Both the position numbers and the translations under genes were made by a program. Under the pieces are notes generated by a model. That model saw nothing but the letters and a program-made list of their open reading frames with translations, ran no database searches and was not told the DNA's origin. From assembly GCF_007994075.1 (NCBI RefSeq), contig NZ_VIWU01000001.1:1240001-1304000 (forward strand): a stretch of DNA of 64,000 nucleotides. The letters run 5' to 3'. Position 1 is the stretch's first letter. The number at the start of each line of letters is the position of its first letter. The stretch is from Pseudonocardia hierapolitana. Lineage in GTDB: Bacteria; Actinomycetota; Actinomycetes; Mycobacteriales; Pseudonocardiaceae. Of the stretch, positions 1 through 8,838 are shown in pieces.

Positions 1-205
1 TGGAGGCGACGATGAACATCCAGTACAGCGGGAAGAGGCAGAGGAAGGCGGCGCCGCCCAGCAGCAGGTAGTTCCACCACCTGACGCGCCCGAGCCGGCC
101 CCGGTGGCGACCGGGTTCCGGAGGTGCCCCGGTGAACGCCGCACCGACCGACGCCCCGGTCACCACGTCGGCCGCCGTCCCGCTCGTCGTCGGCTCCATC
201 GTCAT
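1..205 (-). CDS. Carbohydrate ABC transporter permease (MalG/LacG type), 5' part only
   Basis: Inner-membrane permease of a sugar ABC importer, cut by the left edge of the window. The 68 visible residues are a polar N-terminal tail followed by a hydrophobic segment at about residues 47-66 (YLLLGGAAFLCLFPLYW), as in the second permease of CUT1 systems. Its ATG overlaps the stop of the upstream permease (ATGA at 202-205), so the two are translationally coupled. With the binding protein and first permease it forms an operon read leftwards. The ATPase is not in the window. CUT1 importers often share a housekeeping ATPase (MsiK), which is inference here. Confidence 0.85.
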   Translation of the reverse strand, partial: MTMEPTTSGTAADVVTGASVGAAFTGAPPEPGRHRGRLGRVRWWNYLLLGGAAFLCLFPLYWMFIVAS

Positions 206-1152
206 CGCTCCGCCCTGATCCGGCTCGACAGCAGGTAGTTGATGATGGCCGCCACGATCACCATCACGAACAGCGCGACGCCGATCGCCGAGCCGTAGCC
301 GAACTCGTACTGGCCGAAGCCCTGCTCGTAGAGGAACAGCGACAGCGTCTGGCACTGGCGCACGGGCCCGCAGGTCAGGACACCTCCCGAGATCAGCAGC
401 GGTTCGGTGAAGACCTGCAGCCCGCCGATCGTCGACGTCACGACGGTGAAGATGATCACCGGTCGCAGCGACGGGATCGTGATGTGGACGAACTGCTTCC
501 ACCCGCCGGCCCCGTCGATCGACGCCGCCTCGTACACGTCACGCGGAACCGCCTGCAGCGAGGCGAGGTACAGCAGCGTCGTGTAGCCGAACCAGCGCCA
601 GGCCACCATGACGGCGATCAGCAGGTGGCTCCCCCAGGTCGTCTGGACGAAGTCGAACGGTCCGACCCCGAGGAAGCCGAGCAGCCAGTTGAGCAACCCG
701 TAGTTCCGATCGAACAGCTGCGCGAACACGATGACGGTGGCCGCGACCGACGTGATGTAGGGCACCAGCATCGACATGCGGAAGAACAGCGCGAACCGCA
801 ACCGGGCGTGGTTGAGCACGTGCGCCAGCAGGAGCGCCAACGCCAACTGCGGGATCGTCGACAGCAACCAGATGCTGACCGTGTTGGCCGTGGCGTTCCA
901 GAACCGCGGGTCGGCCAGCATGCGCGTGAAGTTGTCCAGCCCGATGAAGGTCTGGTCGCCGATCGGGTTCCAGTCGAACAGCGCGACGTAGAAGGTGAAC
1001 AGGAACGGCAGGAGCCCGAAGATCCCGAAGAGCACGAAGAACGGTGCGACGTAGGCGTACGGGGTCAGGCTCTCCACGAAGGGGAGCCGCCCCCGGGTCC
1101 TGCCGGTGCCCACCGGCGCCGGGATCTGCCTGCTGGGCAGCGTGGCGGTCAT
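202..1152 (-). CDS. Sugar ABC transporter permease (MalF type)
   Basis: First membrane subunit of the sugar importer, 316 aa. A basic, Gly/Pro-rich N-terminus is followed by about six membrane segments. The cytoplasmic EAA loop that contacts the ATPase is visible near residue 220 (EAASIDGAGGWKQF). The ATG at 1152 follows a GGCGAGG-like ribosome site and fits family length. The frame stays open upstream, but that extension overlaps the preceding gene and looks non-coding. The gene lies 40 bp after the binding-protein gene and overlaps the next permease by 4 bp. Context with the GH51 enzyme and LacI regulator suggests arabinose-containing oligosaccharides as substrate. Confidence 0.93.
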   Translation of the reverse strand: MTATLPSRQIPAPVGTGRTRGRLPFVESLTPYAYVAPFFVLFGIFGLLPFLFTFYVALFDWNPIGDQTFIGLDNFTRMLADPRFWNATANTVSIWLLSTIPQLALALLLAHVLNHARLRFALFFRMSMLVPYITSVAATVIVFAQLFDRNYGLLNWLLGFLGVGPFDFVQTTWGSHLLIAVMVAWRWFGYTTLLYLASLQAVPRDVYEAASIDGAGGWKQFVHITIPSLRPVIIFTVVTSTIGGLQVFTEPLLISGGVLTCGPVRQCQTLSLFLYEQGFGQYEFGYGSAIGVALFVMVIVAAIINYLLSSRIRAER

Positions 1153-1192
1153 GCGTCGTCGCCTCGCCGTGGGCCGCGGTGCCGGGTCCGGG

Positions 1193-2467
1193 TCATTGGC
1201 CGATGGCCGTGCGGATGTTGCCCACCGCCCGGTCCCAGGCCGTGGCCGGATCACCGCCGGTCTGTTCGACGTCGACGAGCGCGTTGAGGAACTCCGCGCC
1301 GATCGTCGCCGTGTCCGGACCCATGTGGAACGGCTCCAGCCCGAGCAGCGCCTGGGTGTAGATCCGCCCGATGGGCGCGCCGGAGAAGAACGGCTCGGTC
1401 TCGGCCAGGAGCTGCGGGTCCTCGTAGACCTCCGGCGTGGTCGGCAGCGTGCCGACGTCGAGGAAGTGCGACAGCTGCCGCTCCGGCGCCTGCATCTCCT
1501 TGATGTACGCCCAGGCGGCCTGCGGGTTCTGCGCGCGTCGCGGGATCGCCAGGTAGCTGCCGCCCCAGTTGCCCGCGCCGCCCGGGATCGCCGCGATGTC
1601 CCACTTGCCCGCGGTGTCGGGCGCTATCCGTCGGAGGCTGTTCAGCATCCACGAGGGTGCCGAGACGACGGCGTAGTCACCCCGGGGCAGGGCGGCGTTC
1701 CAGCCCTCCGACGCGTAGGAGAGCTTCGCCGAGATGTCCGCGTCGATCGCGCGGAGCGCCAGGTCGAAGGCCTCCTTGACCTCGGGGTTGTCGGCGTAGA
1801 TGGCGTTGCCGGCGTCGTCGTAGTACTTCTGCGACACCTGGTTCACGGCCTGGTAGAAGACGCTGGTCGGCACGTTGTCGACGAACGGCTTCCCGGTGGC
1901 CGCGACGTACCGTTGCCCCGTCGCGATGAAGTCGTCCCACGTGGGCCACAGCGCGGAGACCGACTCCCGGTCGGTCGGTAGCCCGGCCGCGGCGAACAGG
2001 TCGGTGCGGTACGCGACCCCCATGCCGCCGACGTCGGTGGGGATCCCGATGATCTCGCCGCCCTCGGCGGTGGCCTGCGCCATCACCCAGTCCAGGTAGT
2101 CGCCCTTGATCTCGTCGGCGCCGAACTCGCGCAGGTCGTAGAAGTTCTGCGGCTGTTCGAGGAACTTGGGCAGGTCGTCGCCCTGGATCAGGACGAGGTC
2201 GGGCACCTTCCCACCGGCCAGCGCGGTCGTCAGCGCCTGCGCGGTCTCCTGGGAACTGCCGACCTCGGTGAGGCCCACCCGGATCTCGGGGTGCTTCTGG
2301 GTGTACTGGTCGACGGACCGTTGCTGGTCGATGCCGGACATCGACCAGAACTCGAACGCGTTCGGATCCCCGCCACCTCCGGACGTCGATCCCGGCGAGC
2401 ACGCGCTGACCGCCGCGAGCGCAGCTGCGGCCAGCAACGCGAGCGGCGTGGTGGTGCGGAGCTTCAC
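1193..2467 (-). CDS. Extracellular sugar-binding lipoprotein of an ABC importer
   Basis: Solute-binding protein, 424 aa, with a lipoprotein signal: basic start, hydrophobic core LLAAAALAAV and lipobox VSAC near residue 22, followed by a Gly/Ser linker. The body matches CUT1 family 1 binding proteins (FEFWSMSG near the mature N-terminus, a GIP..VGG cleft segment, WDIAAIPGG late). The GTG start at 2467 is chosen because AGGAGG lies nine bases upstream and it puts the signal peptide at the N-terminus. It is the first gene of the leftward operon and shares a divergent control region with the arabinofuranosidase gene, so it probably binds arabinosides released from plant polysaccharide. Confidence 0.93.
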   Translation of the reverse strand: MKLRTTTPLALLAAAALAAVSACSPGSTSGGGGDPNAFEFWSMSGIDQQRSVDQYTQKHPEIRVGLTEVGSSQETAQALTTALAGGKVPDLVLIQGDDLPKFLEQPQNFYDLREFGADEIKGDYLDWVMAQATAEGGEIIGIPTDVGGMGVAYRTDLFAAAGLPTDRESVSALWPTWDDFIATGQRYVAATGKPFVDNVPTSVFYQAVNQVSQKYYDDAGNAIYADNPEVKEAFDLALRAIDADISAKLSYASEGWNAALPRGDYAVVSAPSWMLNSLRRIAPDTAGKWDIAAIPGGAGNWGGSYLAIPRRAQNPQAAWAYIKEMQAPERQLSHFLDVGTLPTTPEVYEDPQLLAETEPFFSGAPIGRIYTQALLGLEPFHMGPDTATIGAEFLNALVDVEQTGGDPATAWDRAVGNIRTAIGQ

Positions 2468-2486
2468 GGCGATGTGCCTCCTGCTT

Positions 2487-2497
2487 CGAAAGTTTCC
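2487..2497. promoter_or_regulatory. Putative LacI operator (CGAAAGTTTCC)
   Basis: Near-palindrome 20 bp upstream of the binding-protein start, matching 10 of 11 positions of the inverted copy of the site at 2607-2617. Its position in the divergent region next to a LacI gene supports an operator role. Confidence 0.6.
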
Positions 2498-2606
2498 ACT
2501 CCCACTGCGGCGAACTTCGGCGAACGCGCGTCGCACGCTGTGGCGCGGGACACGGTATAACGTGAAACCTCGCCTGGGAAGCCTCCTGTGCTGAGATCTC
2601 GGGTGT

Positions 2607-2617
2607 CGAAACTTTCG
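2607..2617. promoter_or_regulatory. Putative LacI operator (CGAAACTTTCG)
   Basis: Palindromic site with arms CGAAA/TTTCG, 15 bp upstream of the arabinofuranosidase ATG. The same sequence type is known upstream of streptomycete xylanase and xyloside-use genes, where LacI proteins bind it. A weaker look-alike, CGAACTTCGG, lies at 2511-2520. Confidence 0.65.
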
Positions 2618-2632
2618 AGCCGAAGGACATCC

Positions 2633-4171
2633 ATGCCCACGTGCAGTGCCCACGCGGTCGTCGATCTCGACGTCACCGGTGCGACGATCAGCAAGCACCT
2701 CTACGGCCACTTCGCCGAGCACCTCGGCCGCTGCATCTACGGCGGCTTCTGGGTCGGCGAGGACTCATCGATCCCGAACGAGGGCGGAATCCGGCTCGAC
2801 GTCGTCGAGGCCCTTCGTGCGCTGGACGTGCCCAACCTGCGCTGGCCCGGGGGCTGCTTCGCCGACGCCTACCACTGGCGCGACGGCATCGGCCCGAAGC
2901 AGGACAGGCCGGTGATGGTCAACTCGCTGTGGGGGGACGTCGAGGAGAACAACCACTTCGGCACCCACGAGTTCATGGCGCTGTGCGAGCTCCTCGGTGC
3001 CGACCCCTACATCAACGGCAACGTCGGCTCGGGGACCGTCCAGGAGATGAGCGAGTGGGTCGAGTACCTCACCCGCGACGGCGACTCGCCCATGGTCCGC
3101 CTGCGCAAGGCCAACGGCCGCGACGCGCCGTGGAAGGTCCCGTTCTGGGGCATCGGAAACGAGGCGTGGGGCTGCGGCGGGCACATGCGCGCCGAGACCT
3201 ACGCCGACCTGGCCTGCCGCTACGCCACATTCCTGCACAACCACGACGGCAACACGCTGTACCGGATCGCCGCCGGTGCATCCGACGACGACCTCACCTG
3301 GACCGAGGCGCTCATGAAGGCCGTCAGCTGCCTGGGCTGCACGAGCCGGCCCCGGGGCCTCTTCCAGGCGATCTCGTTCCACTACTACACCTTCGCCGGC
3401 GACGGGATCTCGAAGAGCCCGGCCATCGGGTTCACCGACGAGCAGTACTACCGGACGATGGTCAAGGCGGCCGACATCGACCGCGTGATCGCCGCGCACA
3501 GCGCCGTGATGGACGCGTACGACCCGCTGCGGCAGGTCGGTCTGGTCTGCGACGAGTGGGGCACCTGGTGGGAGGTCGAGCCGGGCACCAACCCGCGCTT
3601 CCTCTACCAGCAGAACACCCTGCGCGACGCGCTGGTCGCGAGCCTGCACTTCGACATCTTCCACAAGCACGCCGCCCGGCTGCGGATGGCGAACATCGCC
3701 CAGACCGTCAACGTGCTGCAGGCGATGATCCTCACCGACGACGAGGACCGCTTGGTGCTCACCCCGACCTACCACGTGTTCGAGATGAACAAGGGACACC
3801 AGGACGCGGTCTCGGTGCCGGTCCACCTGGTCGAGGCCGCCCCCGCGGTGACGGTCGGCGACCAGGAGCTCGACCCGCTGTCGGTCTCCGCCAGCACGAA
3901 GGACGGCAGGGCCCTGGTCTCGCTGAGCAACCTGGCCCTCGACACCGACACGACCGTGCGGCTCGACCTGCGCGGCCGGGCGATCACGGCCACCCGCGCC
4001 CGGATCCTCACGGCGGACAAGCCACAGAGCCACAACACCCCGACCGCGCCGGACGCCGTGGCGCCTGCCGACTTCGCCGTGACGACCAGGCCAGGAGCAC
4101 ACGGTTCCACGGAGCTGACCGCGGTGCTCCCGCCGCACTCGTTCGCCATCGTCGAGCTGGACCTCGCCTGA
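2633..4171 (+). CDS. abfA: Alpha-L-arabinofuranosidase, GH51
   Basis: Removes terminal arabinofuranose residues from arabinan or arabinoxylan fragments. It is 512 aa with no signal peptide, so it acts on imported oligosaccharides in the cytoplasm. The GH51 signatures are clear: YGHFAEHLGRCIYGG near the start, WPGGCFADAYHWRDGIGP, the acid/base glutamate in GIGNEAWGCGG (E177) and the nucleophile in CDEWGTWW (E308), followed by the C-terminal beta-sandwich domain. The ATG at 2633 follows GAAGGA; an in-frame GTG 45 bp earlier lacks a good ribosome site and would include the operator. It is divergent from the sugar importer. Confidence 0.95.
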   Translation: MPTCSAHAVVDLDVTGATISKHLYGHFAEHLGRCIYGGFWVGEDSSIPNEGGIRLDVVEALRALDVPNLRWPGGCFADAYHWRDGIGPKQDRPVMVNSLWGDVEENNHFGTHEFMALCELLGADPYINGNVGSGTVQEMSEWVEYLTRDGDSPMVRLRKANGRDAPWKVPFWGIGNEAWGCGGHMRAETYADLACRYATFLHNHDGNTLYRIAAGASDDDLTWTEALMKAVSCLGCTSRPRGLFQAISFHYYTFAGDGISKSPAIGFTDEQYYRTMVKAADIDRVIAAHSAVMDAYDPLRQVGLVCDEWGTWWEVEPGTNPRFLYQQNTLRDALVASLHFDIFHKHAARLRMANIAQTVNVLQAMILTDDEDRLVLTPTYHVFEMNKGHQDAVSVPVHLVEAAPAVTVGDQELDPLSVSASTKDGRALVSLSNLALDTDTTVRLDLRGRAITATRARILTADKPQSHNTPTAPDAVAPADFAVTTRPGAHGSTELTAVLPPHSFAIVELDLA

Positions 4172-4230
4172 CGCGTTCCCCGGCGACCCGCGCGGTGCTG
4201 CCTGCCGACGGCACCGCGCGGGCATCCCGG

Positions 4231-5232
4231 TCAGGTACCGCGGGTGCTCTCCCGCTCCACGATCCGCGCGGCGGGCATGACCACCCGTGCCGGGACACCC
4301 GCGGGCCGCGACTCGATCCGCTCGACCAACAGCGTGCAGATCGCCTCCGCCATCTCGGCGTTCCCGGGCTCGACGCTCGTGAGCGACGGAACGGTGAACC
4401 TGCCGTCGTCCAGGTTGTCGAACCCGACCACCTGCACCTCCTGCGGCACCCTCCGTCCCGCCTCGGCCAGCGCGCGCAACGCACCGATCGCCGCCGAGTC
4501 GGTCAGGGCGAAGATCGCATCGAACCCGATGCCGCGATCGACGAGCCCCCACGTGGCCGCGTAACCGTCGTCCGCCGCGAACTCGCAGCGAACGATCAGC
4601 TCGTCGGCGACCGCGAGCCCGGCCGACTCGTGCGCGCCCTGGTATCCGCGGGTCCGCAGCTGTGGCATGGACTCCTCACCCCCGGGCGCCCCTCCGAGCA
4701 ACGCGATCCGGCGCGCGCCGGAGCGGATCAGGAACTCGGTCGCCATCCGCGCCCCGGCGACGTTGGACATGAGCACGTGGTCGAACCGGGCGGGAACGGC
4801 GCGTTCGCCGATCAGCACGACCGGCGTGTCGATGCTCAACTTCTCCAGATCCGCCGCGTCTCCCGCCACGACGCTGAGCACGAACCCGTCGTAGCTGCTC
4901 AGCCGCGCCGCCGTCAGCGCATCCAACTCGGCGGTCCGGCTCGCCCCGGTCCGCTCCACCACGAGCCGCAGCCCGTGGGCGTCGAAGCGTTCCGCCAGCC
5001 GGTCGGCGAGCTGGGAGTAGTACCCGGGCGCGAACGCGGGCACGGCCAGCCCGACCACCCCGGTCCGCCCCATCCGCAGGTTCCGGGCCGTCATGTTGAC
5101 CTGGTAGCCGAGCTCGGCGATCGTCGCGAGCACCCGGCGCTTCGTCGGCTCGCTGACGCGTTGCGAGCGCCCGTTGATCACGTTCGACACGGTCATGGTC
5201 GACACACCGGCCCGGCGAGCGACGTCGGTCAT
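4231..5232 (-). CDS. LacI-family transcriptional regulator
   Basis: 333-aa repressor. The N-terminal LacI helix-turn-helix is intact (MTDVARRAGVSTMTVSNVIN), followed by a periplasmic-binding-protein-like effector domain to the end. The ATG at 5232 places the HTH at residue 1, as is normal for the family. It converges on the arabinofuranosidase gene with a 59-bp gap. It probably controls the divergent arabinoside genes through the CGAAA/TTTCG sites at 2487 and 2607, releasing them when an arabinoside binds. This pairing is inferred from proximity and motif type. Confidence 0.92.
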   Translation of the reverse strand: MTDVARRAGVSTMTVSNVINGRSQRVSEPTKRRVLATIAELGYQVNMTARNLRMGRTGVVGLAVPAFAPGYYSQLADRLAERFDAHGLRLVVERTGASRTAELDALTAARLSSYDGFVLSVVAGDAADLEKLSIDTPVVLIGERAVPARFDHVLMSNVAGARMATEFLIRSGARRIALLGGAPGGEESMPQLRTRGYQGAHESAGLAVADELIVRCEFAADDGYAATWGLVDRGIGFDAIFALTDSAAIGALRALAEAGRRVPQEVQVVGFDNLDDGRFTVPSLTSVEPGNAEMAEAICTLLVERIESRPAGVPARVVMPAARIVERESTRGT

Positions 5233-5390
5233 CGTGACCCCACTGCGCCGACGGCGCTCGACTTCGCCCAACCTGCACCTTCTCGCCCGCACGCCAGTAC
5301 CGCGACAGTACCCATCCGTCGGCCCGGGTGGGCTTCGGCGGAGACGCACCAGGCCGGGTCGGGCACACGCTGCCCCGCCCCGGGTTGCAG

Positions 5391-5424
5391 ATGCAAGCCC
5401 GGATGCAGTTTCATATGCAATTGC
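5391..5424. promoter_or_regulatory. Three ATGCA boxes at 12-bp spacing upstream of the DUF397 gene
   Basis: ATGCA occurs at 5391, 5403 and 5415, exactly 12 bp apart. It is embedded in small palindromes: TTGCA-GA-TGCAA at 5385-5396 and GCAATTGC at 5417-5424. The set lies 54-93 bp before the DUF397 start in otherwise GC-rich DNA. This looks like a phased operator, possibly for the neighbouring XRE regulator. Confidence 0.4.
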
Positions 5425-5477
5425 GACCAGCTGTGTCGCCGAGAATGGACAGCGCACGCCCGGAGGGTGACCAGAGC

Positions 5478-5750
5478 ATGCAGGACTTCGTTGGGCCGTC
5501 GGACGAGGTGATGACGTCGCCGGTGGATACCGCGTCGCTCCCGTGGCGTAAGAGCGGGCACAGCAATCCGAACGGCTCGTGCGTGGAGCTCGCCCCGGTG
5601 GTCGGCGGGCGGGTCGCGATGCGCAACTCGCGGCACCCGGACGGAGAAGTGCTGCTCCACACCGCAGAGGAGTTCCGGGCGTTCCTGCTGGGCGCCAAAC
5701 ACGGCGAGTTCGACGATCTGACCGACAGCGACCGCGCGGGTCTTCGCTGA
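5478..5750 (+). CDS. DUF397 domain protein
   Basis: Small 90-aa protein with the DUF397 core (WRKSGHSNPNGSCVELA ... MRNSRHPDGEVL ... FRAFLLGAKHGEFDDL). In streptomycetes DUF397 proteins pair with XRE/DUF5753 regulators (the BldB/WhiJ-type and Scr1/Scr2 systems), usually as a small antagonist or partner. The ATG at 5478 follows GGAGG. An upstream in-frame ATG at 5445 is possible but less well placed. The XRE gene starts 281 bp downstream on the same strand. The order DUF397 then XRE reverses the more usual arrangement. Confidence 0.85.
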   Translation: MQDFVGPSDEVMTSPVDTASLPWRKSGHSNPNGSCVELAPVVGGRVAMRNSRHPDGEVLLHTAEEFRAFLLGAKHGEFDDLTDSDRAGLR

Positions 5751-6031
5751 AACAGCTCGTTCCCGTCCGAGCCCATCAGCGGTGCGGATGGCCGGGTGGG
5801 TGACCGAGCGGATAGGCGTCCTGATGTGGACGCGGACGGATAGCTCGAATCGGAACGAGGCCTTGCCGGCGCGACGCGGAGAGGATGGGCGCCACCCGTG
5901 TCCGTGGCCCCGTGAATTCGCTCTGCACCCGCCCGACGCCGTAGGGTGTAGTGCGGCTCGTCCGTTGGCGCAAAGCCCGCGGTACGGTGTCGCCACATGC
6001 GCGAGTTCCGCGGTCTACGTCGGGGGTGATT

Positions 6032-6928
6032 ATGGCCGATGGCCAGGAGGACGACCCGCTCGAGGGTGCGTTCGCCGAGGCTCGTGGCGGTCCCACGGTC
6101 TTGCGCATCCTGGTCGGTGCTCAGCTTCGTCGGCTTCGTGAAGCGAGCGGCATAAGCCGCGAGGCTGCCGCCTATGCCATCCGTGGCTCCGAAGCGAAGA
6201 TGAGCCGCATCGAGTCCGGCCGGGTCGGGTTCAAGCCGCGGGACGTCGCCGACCTCCTGACCTTGTACGGGCTCACCGAAGGGTCGGCCCGGGACGTGGT
6301 GCTGCACCTGGCCGAGCAGGCCAACGAGCCGGGCTGGTGGCACCGCTACAGCGACACCATGCCGGACTGGTTCTCGACGTACGTCGGGTTGGAGCAGGCC
6401 GCCACCATCATCCGTAGCTACGAGGCCCAGTACGTACCGGGCCTGCTGCAGACCGAGGCCTACGCCAACGCGGTCGTCGACCTCGGGGAGGCCGTCCGGG
6501 CCGACGAGGTGAGCAAGCGCGTCGAGCTGCGGATGCACCGCCAGCAGTTGCTCTACATGCCCAACCCGCCCGACTACTGGGCGGTGATCGATGAAGCGGT
6601 GCTGCGCCGGAACCTCGGCGGCCGGCAGGTCATGCGCGAGCAGCTCGACCACATCCTCGAGGTCAGCAAGCGGCCGAACATCACGGTGCAGGTCGTGCCC
6701 TTCGACCGCAGCGACGTCGCGGCGGTCGGCGGGCCGTTCACCCTGCTGCGCTTCGCCGAAGCCGATCTCCCCGACATCGTCTACCTCGAGCAGCTCAACA
6801 GCGCCCTGTACCTGAACAAGGACGTCGACGTGATGAACTACCTCCAGATCATCAACCGGCTGGCCGCCGGCGCCTTGACGCCCCAGCAGTCCACCGCGCT
6901 GATCACGTCCGTACGCGACGCGCTCTGA
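6032..6928 (+). CDS. XRE-family regulator with DUF5753 domain
   Basis: 298-aa DNA-binding protein. A Cro/C1-type HTH is at about residues 20-75 (LRRLREASGISREAAAYAI ... MSRIESGR). It is followed by the DUF5753 domain, with the hallmark EAQYVPGLLQTEAYA and VPFDRSDVAAVGGPFTLLRF. The ATG at 6032 follows GGGGGTGA. It is the expected partner of the DUF397 protein upstream. Proteins of this type often steer development or antibiotic genes in actinomycetes; the targets here are unknown. Confidence 0.92.
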   Translation: MADGQEDDPLEGAFAEARGGPTVLRILVGAQLRRLREASGISREAAAYAIRGSEAKMSRIESGRVGFKPRDVADLLTLYGLTEGSARDVVLHLAEQANEPGWWHRYSDTMPDWFSTYVGLEQAATIIRSYEAQYVPGLLQTEAYANAVVDLGEAVRADEVSKRVELRMHRQQLLYMPNPPDYWAVIDEAVLRRNLGGRQVMREQLDHILEVSKRPNITVQVVPFDRSDVAAVGGPFTLLRFAEADLPDIVYLEQLNSALYLNKDVDVMNYLQIINRLAAGALTPQQSTALITSVRDAL

Positions 6929-7062
6929 CGCCTCGGCCGGGCCGGGCACGGCCTGCCCGATCGAGGCGCCATGAGCGTCGAGATCTGCGCTCGCAGTGAA
7001 TCGTGGACGGCACGTCGACGGGCGGACCGGTCAATCCTCGATCCGAATGAGCACTACGACCA

Positions 7063-7097
7063 CTTCGCCCCTGTGCGCTCAGCGCACAGGGGCGAAG
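7063..7097. terminator. Bidirectional terminator-like perfect hairpin
   Basis: Perfect inverted repeat with 17-bp arms (7063-7079 and 7081-7097) around a single central base, between two convergent genes. It would form a very stable stem in RNA from either strand. There is no T-tract, as is common in high-GC actinobacteria. Confidence 0.65.
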
Positions 7098-7158
7098 GAA
7101 ATCGGCTCGTGCCCGCACGACCTGCGGCGGGCATCGAACTGCGACGGGTCTACAGCCG

Positions 7159-7962
7159 CTAGGGTTTGCGGCCGACTCCGGCGAGCGTGGGCAGATCCTT
7201 GGGCTCGTCGCCGGGTTCGGGGCGCCACTTCGGAATGCTCACCAGCCCGGGCTCGACGAGCTCCAGGCCATCGAAGAAACCGGCGAGTTCCTCCGGAGTC
7301 CACAGCTTGTACGGGACCGCACCCGTGTCGTCATAACCCTGCTGTGCCTGGTTGAACGCCTCGTCCTCGGTGGTGGAATCGGAAAATGCCAGGTAGCTGC
7401 CCGATGGCAGCCCGCTCAGGATTCCACGCACGACCGACAATGCCGCACCGTAGTCGTTGGTGTGCCCGAGGACGCCGTTGATGGTGACGGCGACCGGCTT
7501 GGAGAGGTCCAGCGTCTTCCCGGCCTCGGACAGGACCACCTCGGTGTTGGTCAGGTCGGTGTCGATGTAGGCCGTCGCCCCCTCGGGGGTGCTGGTCAGC
7601 AGCGCACGTGCGTGCGCCAGCACGGTGGGGTCGTTGTCGACGTAGACGATGCGAGCGGCCGGGTTCACCCCCTGGGCCACCTGGTGCGTGTTGTCGGAGG
7701 TGGGCAGCCCGGTGCCGACGTCCAGGAACTGGGAGACTCCGGCCTCTCCGGCCAGGAACCGGACGCTGCGCCTCAGGAAGTAGCGCATGCTCCGCGCGAT
7801 GTCGACGATTCCGGGGAAGACCGCGATGTACTGGTCACCGGCCTCTTTGTCAACGGCGTAGTAGTCCTTGCCGCCCTGCCAGTAGTTCCAGATCCGCGCC
7901 GAGTGGGGAACAGACTCGTCGACCGCCGGCCCGGCGCCTGAGCTAGAGAACTCGCTGCTCAT
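7159..7962 (-). CDS. SAM-dependent methyltransferase, DUF574 family
   Basis: 267-aa protein of the actinobacterial DUF574 (PF04672) methyltransferase family. Typical features: SARIWNYWQGGKDYYAVD at residues 20-40, the SAM loop FLDVGTGLPTSDNTH, the acidic YVDNDPTVLAHARALL, and ITINGVLGH-like motif IV. The ATG at 7962 is preferred over longer forms because the family starts just ahead of the SARIWNYW block. These genes frequently neighbour XRE/DUF397 pairs, as here. The substrate is unknown. Confidence 0.9.
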   Translation of the reverse strand: MSSEFSSSGAGPAVDESVPHSARIWNYWQGGKDYYAVDKEAGDQYIAVFPGIVDIARSMRYFLRRSVRFLAGEAGVSQFLDVGTGLPTSDNTHQVAQGVNPAARIVYVDNDPTVLAHARALLTSTPEGATAYIDTDLTNTEVVLSEAGKTLDLSKPVAVTINGVLGHTNDYGAALSVVRGILSGLPSGSYLAFSDSTTEDEAFNQAQQGYDDTGAVPYKLWTPEELAGFFDGLELVEPGLVSIPKWRPEPGDEPKDLPTLAGVGRKP

Positions 7963-8189
7963 GTCGTTGACGCACTCACTCTCTGTGTCAGTAGGCCTCC
8001 CAGAGAGTACATGATCACACATCTCGATGCGCTCTCGGGAGCCTCGCTCACGAAAAGTACGACCTCGGAGCCACCCCCGATGCACTCCCCCACGATCAGG
8101 CGTGCTCCGGTGACCCGGCGCCCATGGCCCGAGCTCACCTCCTGATCAGGCTGGACGCTCCGACCGGCGCACCAGGCTCATGCCACGAT

Positions 8190-8595
8190 GAATGGGCACG
8201 CTCCGCAGGTGGCGTTTCGGCTTGGGGCAGCTCGAGGTCTCGAGGTTGCTGCGCGATGGCCGTCGCGTGGAACCGAGCGGCGCCGAGCTGCGCGCGCTGC
8301 TCATCGATCTGCTGGTCCACCGTGCGCAGTTCCGGTCGAGCGCACAGCTCGTGGACGATCCGTCTGGACACGGCCACGCGAAGGGTCTTCCACCGGCTCG
8401 GTGTGTTCGTCGGCGATTTCGGCTGCAACGCCGCAGAAGCGGTGCCGGCTACGCCGACGAGCGACCCGGAGTGCTGGTGGCGCTCGGCCGCCTGGTCACC
8501 ACTCGCTGGTGATCGCCGAGACGTCGAGTGGACCGAGTCGTTACCGGCTCCTGGAATCGGTGCGGCAGTTCGCGGTCGAAGGAGAGCGTCACGCA
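8190..8595 (+). pseudogene. Remnant of a SARP/BTAD-ATPase (AfsR-like) regulator
   Basis: Three frames in order carry pieces of one large regulator. From about 8215, an N-terminal SARP wing-helix reads FGLGQLEVSRLLRDGRRVEP ... ALLIDLLVHR. Around 8385-8440, in another frame, is the post-ATPase motif FHRLGVFVGDFGCNAAEAV. Around 8500-8570, in a third frame, is SLVIAETSSGPSRYRLLESV, the usual following block. The ATPase core that should separate the first and second parts is missing. So the gene has an internal deletion and at least two frameshifts. The remaining DNA up to 8838 shows nothing recognisable. Confidence 0.65.
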
Positions 8596-8838
8596 CACAC
8601 AGGCACCGGCACCATTGCACGGACGACAGGGTTTCCTTCGCGCGCCGATCCCAGCCTGCCGCGTTCGGGGCACCTCCGAGCCTCGAACCAGTCGTTCGTG
8701 GTGCCACGAGTGGCATCATCTCATCCACCTGCTGGCGCGACGACCTCAGCAGGACCGAGCACACCCGCCGCCAGAGCCGCAGCCCTGGCCGCATCACCTG
8801 CGAGATCGTAGCCCGGCGCCATGGCGCCACGGACCGCC

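Noticed and set aside
2641..5511. 956-codon open frame on the plus strand across the arabinofuranosidase and LacI genes
   Set aside because: It is Arg/Pro/Gly-rich with no motif and overlaps two well-supported genes; long spurious frames are normal at this GC content.
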